7,684 bases of DNA from Chloroflexota bacterium (GTDB lineage: Bacteria > Chloroflexota > UBA11872 > VXOZ01). The stretch lies in NCBI GenBank assembly GCA_009839775.1, contig VXOZ01000334.1:1-7684 (forward strand). The letters run 5' to 3'. The notes under the pieces are model-generated. The model saw nothing but the letters and a program-made list of their open reading frames with translations. It made no database searches and had not been told where the DNA came from. A program made the translations under genes and the position numbers. Shown in pieces: positions 1 through 3,872 of the stretch (positions within the stretch are counted from its first letter, which is position 1; each line of letters starts with the position of its first letter).

Positions 1-2
1 CG

Positions 3-413
3 CTGGACGAGCCGGAATTCTATTGCGTGGATGTCGCGGGCTTTGGCAACAACCTCAACTTGAACGCGCCGCTCCAGGCTCACACGTGCAAGCCGGGCGC
101 AGACGACGAACTCTTTATCTTCAATCATCCCGGGCCGGGGCAGTTCTCCATGGACGCCTACGACGTGTGTCTGGAGGCGGGCGAGGGTGTGCTCTACGTG
201 AGAGCCTGCTCAGACTCGCAGAATCAGCGGTTCGAACTGAGCGGTGACGGTCTATTGCGCCTCCGAGACTCTGATCTCTGCGTGGCTGTGCAGTCAGGTG
301 AAGGACAACCTGCGGGCGGCAGGTCACACGTGCGTCGTGATCTGCTCTTGCAGGATTGCGCTAGCGTGGAGCAGAACCTCTCTCGCTGGACACTGCCGGG
401 TCCTAGCCCCTAA
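3..413 (+). CDS. Ricin B-type (beta-trefoil) lectin domain protein, C-terminal fragment
   Basis: The frame is open from the left edge and stops at TAA 411-413, so the N-terminus and true start lie outside the window. About 136 residues are visible. They look like repeats of a ricin-B/beta-trefoil domain: Cys-containing units (FYCVDV, DVCLEAG, DLCVAVQ) each followed by a short QxW-like closing motif (NQRFEL near residue 77, LSRWTL at the end). A paired Cys (ACSDS, DCASVE) follows in two units, as in lectin subdomains. Such domains usually bind galactose or other glycans and are commonly appended to secreted enzymes or surface proteins. I cannot see what the missing N-terminal part is. The QxW motifs are degenerate (QRF, SRW), so sugar binding is inferred from family resemblance only. 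The gene is separated by about 90 bp from the promoter of the next operon. Confidence 0.6.
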   Translation: MDEPEFYCVDVAGFGNNLNLNAPLQAHTCKPGADDELFIFNHPGPGQFSMDAYDVCLEAGEGVLYVRACSDSQNQRFELSGDGLLRLRDSDLCVAVQSGEGQPAGGRSHVRRDLLLQDCASVEQNLSRWTLPGPSP

Positions 414-503
414 CCGCGAATTCTTCATCGACTGCAATTCCTTGGTCAAGAGGCACATGCCGCGCCGAAACGCGCGCTGCAGCAACCATAGTGCGCCAGT
501 TGT

Positions 504-532
504 TTGACACACTATCCGTCACCTGTTACTAT
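504..532 (+). promoter_or_regulatory. Sigma-70-type promoter of the aroF leader/operon
   Basis: A perfect -35 hexamer TTGACA (504-509) is followed by a 17-bp spacer and the -10 hexamer TACTAT (527-532). A TGT triplet immediately upstream of the hexamer makes an extended -10. Transcription would be expected to start near A540. That places the leader peptide, its ribosome site and the terminator at 705-738 within the first 200 nt of the transcript. The spacing and hexamers are read directly; activity is inferred. Confidence 0.8.
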
Positions 533-540
533 TCCTCTTA

Positions 541-580
541 CCTTGCAGCGTGCTTGGCACGCTTTGCAGCAGAGACAAGG
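541..580 (+). promoter_or_regulatory. 5' stem-loop of the aroF leader RNA, overlapping the leader-peptide SD
   Basis: An inner hairpin pairs AGCGTGC (547-553) with GCACGCT (557-563) around a TTG loop, a perfect 7-bp stem. An outer stem pairs CCTTG (541-545) with CAAGG (576-580). The outer 3' strand contains most of the Shine-Dalgarno AAGGA (577-581) of the leader peptide that starts at 589. The structure begins one base after the predicted transcription start. It may stabilise the 5' end or modulate translation of the leader peptide; either role is inference. Confidence 0.45.
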
Positions 581-588
581 AAATACGG

Positions 589-648
589 GTGTCAGTCCTC
601 GCTCGCAACTATTATTATCTGTTTACGAAGCCGGAGGGTCCGGCTTAA
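589..648 (+). CDS. Tyr/Phe-rich attenuator leader peptide of the aro operon
   Basis: A 19-codon ORF starts with GTG at 589 and ends with TAA at 646-648, reading MSVLARNYYYLFTKPEGPA. A Shine-Dalgarno AAGGA (577-581) sits 7 nt upstream of the start, which supports translation. Three consecutive Tyr codons (TAT, 610-618) are followed by Leu and Phe (TTT, 622-624). The coding region lies about 50 nt into the predicted transcript and overlaps a perfect hairpin (628-646) whose end meets the stop codon. It is followed by a strong intrinsic terminator before aroF. This is the architecture of leader peptides that sense charged tRNA, so ribosome stalling at Tyr (possibly Phe) codons is expected to relieve termination. 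All three Tyr codons are TAT, whereas aroF uses TAC 4 of 4 times and aroA 8 of 9. The ORF is too short for standard gene callers and has not been shown to be expressed. Confidence 0.8.
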   Translation: MSVLARNYYYLFTKPEGPA

Positions 649-701
649 GCAGATATGGTTTGCCCTAGCGGGCAGAGCGAGAGCAGACAACACCCTCCGG
701 C
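628..701 (+). promoter_or_regulatory. Mutually exclusive RNA pairings of the attenuator
   Basis: Structure A is a perfect hairpin of AAGCCGGA (628-635) and TCCGGCTT (639-646) with a GGG loop. Structure B pairs GCCGGAGGGT (630-639) with ACCCTCCGGC (692-701), a perfect 10-bp stem ending 3 nt before the terminator arm. A and B share 630-639, so they cannot coexist. Between the arms, TGCCC (661-665) and GGGCA (670-674) form a small hairpin. Its loop region CTAGCG (665-670) can instead pair with CGCTAG (701-706), invading the first two bases of the terminator stem. AGCAGA also recurs at 648-653, 682-687 and 705-710, so upstream copies could compete for the terminator 3' arm. A ribosome at the Tyr/Phe codons or at the stop codon would mask different parts of this set. 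Which pairing acts as the antiterminator is not settled by eye. Confidence 0.65.
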
Positions 702-704
702 GCT

Positions 705-738
705 AGCAGAAAGTGAAAAACTTTCTGCTTTTTCTTTT
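705..738 (+). terminator. Intrinsic terminator (attenuator) upstream of aroF
   Basis: AGCAGAAAGT (705-714) pairs perfectly with ACTTTCTGCT (720-729) around a GAAAA loop, giving a 10-bp stem. A T-rich tail follows at 730-738 with a single C at 734. It lies 56 nt after the leader-peptide stop codon and about 140 nt before aroF, inside the transcript that must be read to express the operon. It is therefore best read as a conditional attenuator and not the end of a gene. Confidence 0.88.
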
Positions 739-880
739 GTAGAAAGGAGCATATACCACCGACAAATAGCTGGAACATGCGCGACCGCCAACCACATTCG
801 CAAGACCACCGTAGAACCAATAGAGCCTCACAAGAGCAGAGGCACACCACAAGAAGGAAAGGTACATAAGGTAGAGGAAC
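739..880 (+). other. Untranslated spacer between attenuator and aroF, with the aroF RBS
   Basis: This stretch is rich in A, C and G and poor in T downstream of the terminator, which suggests little RNA structure. I see no convincing gene in it. The aroF ribosome site is the purine run at 868-878: AAGG (868-871), 9 nt from the ATG at 881, followed by AGAGGA (873-878) very close to the start. A Shine-Dalgarno-like AAAGGAG at 743-749 has no start codon at a usable distance. Confidence 0.5.
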
Positions 881-1930
881 ATGATAGTCATTATGCGGAC
901 CGACGCGACACCGGAGCAGATTGACGCCGTACGCCAGCGTATTGAAGAGAGCGGTGTGGAATCTACGATAAGTCAAGGCGTAAACAAGACAGTAATCGGC
1001 CTAATCGGTAAACGGCCACCCGGCATCATGGAGCGTGTGCAGGTGTTGCCGGGCGTGGAAATGGTCATCCCGGTTGACAAGCCGTACAAGTTCGCGGCGC
1101 GGGGCGAGGGCGGCGGCGACACGCACATTCGCGTGGGCAACGTGACCATCGGCAGCAATGAAGTCGCCGTCATTGGCGGCCCGTGCAGCGTGGAAAGTGA
1201 AGAGCAGATTATTGCTACCGCGGAAGCCGTAAAGCAAGCGGGCGGACACATTCTGCGCGGCGGCGCCTTCAAGCCGCGCACCTCGCCGTACAGCTTCCAG
1301 GGCATGGGCGGGCAAGGACTGGATCTGCTTCGTACCGCCGCAAACGCCACCGGCTTGCCCCTCATCACCGAGGTCATGGATCCCCGCAGGGTCCCACTGG
1401 TCGCCGAGTACGTAGACATCCTGCAGCTTGGTGCGCGCAACATGCAGAACTTCACGCTCTTGCAGGAGGTGGGCAAAACCGATAAGCCGGTGCTGCTCAA
1501 GCGTGGGATGGCGGCTTCGATTGAAGACTTGCTGATGTCCGCGGAATACATCATGGCCGCCGGCAATATGCGCGTGATCCTCTGCGAGCGGGGAATTCGC
1601 ACCTTTGAAACGGCTACCCGGAACACCCTCGATCTCAGCGCAATTCCCGTCATCAAAGAAGAGTCGCACCTGCCGGTCGTGATCGATCCCAGTCATGCCA
1701 CGGGCCGGTGGGAGTTGGTGAAGCCAATGGCGCTCGCCGCCGTTGCCGCCGGGGCCGATGGCGTGATGATTGAGGTGCACCCCAATCCTGAACTTGCGCT
1801 CTCGGATGGTCCGCAAAGCGTCACGCCGGAGCGCTTCTTTGACATCATGGATGCCATTCGCAAAGTGGCAGCCGCAGTTGGACGGGAAGTCCCCGCTGCC
1901 ACAGCCGAGATGGAAGCCGCCACGGCCTAG
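881..1930 (+). CDS. aroF: 3-deoxy-7-phosphoheptulonate (DAHP) synthase, type I-beta with N-terminal regulatory domain
   Basis: The 349-residue protein condenses phosphoenolpyruvate with erythrose 4-phosphate, the committed first step of the shikimate pathway, in the cytoplasm. Residues 1-70 form the ferredoxin-like (ACT-like) regulatory domain of the Thermotoga maritima type of enzyme; the catalytic TIM barrel follows from about residue 80. Visible motifs are GPCS (100-103), RGGAFKPRTSPYSFQG (126-141), ARNMQNF (185-191), LLKRG (205-209), CERGIRTFE (235-243), DPSHATG (269-275) and the stretch IEVHPNP to LALSDG (297-310). Expected metal ligands are present: Cys102, His272, Glu298 and Asp309. 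Length and domain order are normal for the family. In characterised relatives the N-terminal domain mediates inhibition by Tyr and Phe, which matches the Tyr/Phe codons in the upstream leader. It is the first gene of an operon, followed after 33 bp by the AhpD-like gene. The start at 881 gives the usual N-terminus for this subtype. Confidence 0.96.
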   Translation: MIVIMRTDATPEQIDAVRQRIEESGVESTISQGVNKTVIGLIGKRPPGIMERVQVLPGVEMVIPVDKPYKFAARGEGGGDTHIRVGNVTIGSNEVAVIGGPCSVESEEQIIATAEAVKQAGGHILRGGAFKPRTSPYSFQGMGGQGLDLLRTAANATGLPLITEVMDPRRVPLVAEYVDILQLGARNMQNFTLLQEVGKTDKPVLLKRGMAASIEDLLMSAEYIMAAGNMRVILCERGIRTFETATRNTLDLSAIPVIKEESHLPVVIDPSHATGRWELVKPMALAAVAAGADGVMIEVHPNPELALSDGPQSVTPERFFDIMDAIRKVAAAVGREVPAATAEMEAATA

Positions 1931-1963
1931 CTTATCTGCAACCAATTGGAGAGGGCCACGTAC

Positions 1964-2512
1964 GTGAACGCTTGGGTGCAGATGATAGCCGAGGATGAAG
2001 CGGAGGGTCAGCTACGCGCCGTATACCAAGAGCTTCTTGGCGAGGGACGGCGGCGCAGTGTGCCCGACTTCCTGCGCCTGCACAGCCTCGTGCCCCGCGC
2101 GATCATTCCCCTCGCCCAGTTGCACCGGGCAATTGCTTATGGCCCCGGCGAACTGTCGCGGGTGCAGCGCGAACTGATCGCGACGGTGGTGTCAGCCATC
2201 AACGGCTGCGCCCTCTGCCAAGAACTCCATAGCCGTCTGCTGCTTCACCGCACCCGAGACGAAGCCCTCGTGGCCCAAGTCATGCGCGACTTTCGCACCG
2301 CTCCCCTTTCTGCGGCGGATCGCGCCTTGCTGGAGTACGCAGCCAAACTCACCACTACGCCTGCTGCGGTTGAGGAGAGTGATGTTGAACAATTACGTCA
2401 ACTTGGCCTGAGCGACGCTGCCATCGTAGAGATCGCGACGCAGACGGCGCTCTTCAACTACCTGAACCGCGTCATTCAGGGTCTCGGTCTCGGAGAATCT
2501 TCCCCGCCATGA
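1964..2512 (+). CDS. AhpD-like / carboxymuconolactone decarboxylase family protein (peroxidase-related)
   Basis: I prefer the GTG at 1964 (182 residues) because GGAGAGG (1948-1954) lies 9 nt upstream. An in-frame TTG at 1946 would add six residues but would use that Shine-Dalgarno site as codons. The all-helical sequence matches the peroxidase-related branch of the AhpD/CMD family. It has an N-terminal WVQMIAEDEAEGQL segment, LRLHSLVP, GPGELSRVQREL, then the redox motif CALCQELH (CxxCxxxH; Cys82, Cys85, His89), with Glu70 twelve residues before the first Cys as in AhpD. The C-terminal LTTTPAAVEESDVEQL and QTALFNYLNRV segments are also family-typical. Such proteins reduce hydroperoxides through the Cys pair, but the substrate and electron donor are unknown here. 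Its stop codon overlaps the aroA start (ATGA, 2509-2512), so it is co-translated with aroA. No role in aromatic synthesis is established, and one should not be assumed. Confidence 0.85.
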   Translation: MNAWVQMIAEDEAEGQLRAVYQELLGEGRRRSVPDFLRLHSLVPRAIIPLAQLHRAIAYGPGELSRVQRELIATVVSAINGCALCQELHSRLLLHRTRDEALVAQVMRDFRTAPLSAADRALLEYAAKLTTTPAAVEESDVEQLRQLGLSDAAIVEIATQTALFNYLNRVIQGLGLGESSPP

Positions 2513-3807
2513 AGCGCATCGAGCCCACCTCTCACCCCATAAACGCCACCTTAACCCTGCCGGGATCGAAGAGCTATACCAACCGGGCGTTGATCATTGC
2601 GGCGTTGGCCGACGGCACATCCACGCTGCGCCAGGCGCTCTTTAGCGACGACACCGCATACATGGCGGAGGCGCTCCGCCACCTCGGCATCCCGGTCAGA
2701 GCCGATGAAACTGCCAAGACGTTCACCGTGGAAGGCAAAGGGGGCAAGATTCCCGCCGACCGGGCAGAGCTGTTCGTCGGCCTTTCCGGCACAAGTGCGC
2801 GTTTTCTCACGGCGCTCGCCGCTTTGGGTCACGGCCGGTACTGTGTTGACGGGGTTGCGCGCATGCGCGAACGACCCATGCAACCTTTGTTCGAGAGCAT
2901 CCGTCAACTCGGCGGCGCCATACGCCCGCTGCATAAGGACGGCTGCCTGCCCATTGAGATTGCCGGGCACGGACTGCGGGGCGGTACTGCCCAGATGGCC
3001 GGCGACCAGAGCAGCCAGTACTTCAGCGCACTGCTCATGGCGGCGCCGTACATGTCAGAGGGGCTCGATCTTGCTGTAATCGGTGATCTCATCCACGGAC
3101 AGTACGTCACGATGACAATGAAGAGCATGGCGGACTTTGGCGTTGTGGCAACCGCTGAGGAAGAGCGGCGCTTCCGCGTCGCGCCTGGGCAGCACTACTC
3201 TGCCCGCACGTACGATGTCGAACCGGATGCCTCCGCCGCTTCTTACTTCTTTGCCGCGGCGGCGCTCACCGGCGGCACGGTCCGTGTGGAGAATCTTGGC
3301 GCTGACTCCGCCCAGGGAGACCTGGAATTCGTCGACGTGCTTGCTGACATGGGTTGCGCGGTCGAGAAGAGCGCCGCTCATGTGCGCGTATCGGGCCCCG
3401 GCAAATTGCGGGGCGTGGACATTGACATGAGGGCTTTTTCCGATACCTTTATGACCCTCGCCGCGCTTGCGCCGTTTGCCGAGGGGCCCACGGTGATTCG
3501 CGGTATTGCACATACGCGGCTGCAGGAAACCGACCGCGTAAGCGCCACGGCGCAGGAATTGCGCAAGCTTGGCGTCTCCGTGGCGGAATCCCACGATAGC
3601 CTGCGCATAGAGCCGGGCCCAATGCGGGGCGCTACGATCGATCCACACGACGACCACCGCATAGCCATGAGCTTTGCGCTCATAGGCCTGCGGCTGCCCG
3701 GTGTTGCAATCAGCAACCCGGAATGCGTCGCAAAGACGTTTCCCGATTTCTTCGCACGCCTCGAAGAAGTCGTACACTCCACCACGCGCTCTGCTCACCG
3801 TCTTTAG
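2509..3807 (+). CDS. aroA: 3-phosphoshikimate 1-carboxyvinyltransferase (EPSP synthase)
   Basis: The 432-residue protein transfers enolpyruvyl from PEP to shikimate 3-phosphate, the sixth shikimate step and the target of glyphosate. It has the two-domain inverse alpha/beta barrel of the family. Diagnostic segments are LPGSKSYTNRAL (17-28, Lys21 and Arg26), GTSARFL (94-100), RMRERPMQPL (118-127), GDQSSQYFSALL (165-176), PDASAASYFFAAAA (239-252), AFSDTFMTLA (309-318, Asp312), TRLQETDRV (336-344, Glu340, Arg343), DDHRIAMS (381-388, Arg384) and CVAKTFPDFF (406-415, Lys409). Active-site residues are all present and the length is normal. The PEP-site loop is LSGTSARF instead of the E. coli-type NAGTAMRP. 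The ATG at 2509 overlaps the previous stop codon by 4 nt, so translation is probably coupled. No clear intrinsic terminator follows within the 65 bp before the next gene. Confidence 0.96.
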   Translation: MKRIEPTSHPINATLTLPGSKSYTNRALIIAALADGTSTLRQALFSDDTAYMAEALRHLGIPVRADETAKTFTVEGKGGKIPADRAELFVGLSGTSARFLTALAALGHGRYCVDGVARMRERPMQPLFESIRQLGGAIRPLHKDGCLPIEIAGHGLRGGTAQMAGDQSSQYFSALLMAAPYMSEGLDLAVIGDLIHGQYVTMTMKSMADFGVVATAEEERRFRVAPGQHYSARTYDVEPDASAASYFFAAAALTGGTVRVENLGADSAQGDLEFVDVLADMGCAVEKSAAHVRVSGPGKLRGVDIDMRAFSDTFMTLAALAPFAEGPTVIRGIAHTRLQETDRVSATAQELRKLGVSVAESHDSLRIEPGPMRGATIDPHDDHRIAMSFALIGLRLPGVAISNPECVAKTFPDFFARLEEVVHSTTRSAHRL

Positions 3808-3835
3808 CCAGGTATCACAGCAGATTCCGGTCTGG

Positions 3836-3865
3836 TTGCTACCGCGCTCTACGCCCTGCTACTAT
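3836..3865 (+). promoter_or_regulatory. Candidate promoter for the membrane glycosyltransferase-like gene
   Basis: TTGCTA (3836-3841), an 18-bp spacer and TACTAT (3860-3865) with an upstream TGC (extended -10). The -10 element TGnTACTAT is the same as in the aroF promoter. Initiation about 7-8 nt after the -10 would fall at 3872-3873, directly on the ATG of the following gene. No Shine-Dalgarno sequence is visible there. The -35 match is only partial. Confidence 0.5.
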
Positions 3866-3872
3866 CGCTACT

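Noticed and set aside
461..476. GC hairpin CGCGC/GCGCG with a CGAAAC loop after the lectin gene, as its terminator
   Set aside because: The stem is only 5 bp and no T tract follows, so it does not qualify as an intrinsic terminator.
540..738. T-box riboswitch upstream of aroF
   Set aside because: No T-box consensus (AGGGTGG..CGCG) is seen before the terminator, whereas a translated Tyr-rich leader ORF explains the region better.
743..756. AAAGGAG followed by CATATA as a second leader ORF or second promoter
   Set aside because: No start codon lies at a usable distance and no matching -35 hexamer is found.
777..869. 30-codon basic ORF just upstream of aroF
   Set aside because: No ribosome site precedes the ATG, and its composition simply reflects the A/C-rich spacer.
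655..924. 89-residue ORF spanning the terminator and running into aroF
   Set aside because: It crosses the attenuator, has no Shine-Dalgarno and no recognisable protein features, and it overlaps the aroF start in another frame.
1001..1945. Long minus-strand ORF (314 codons) opposite aroF
   Set aside because: It is a shadow of the high-GC aroF codons and shows no domain or motif. aroF itself is unambiguous.
3723..3872. Upstream 50-codon extension of the membrane protein gene, overlapping aroA
   Set aside because: The extension is Arg-rich and unlike a membrane protein N-terminus. The ATG at 3873 fits the predicted promoter and TM1 position.
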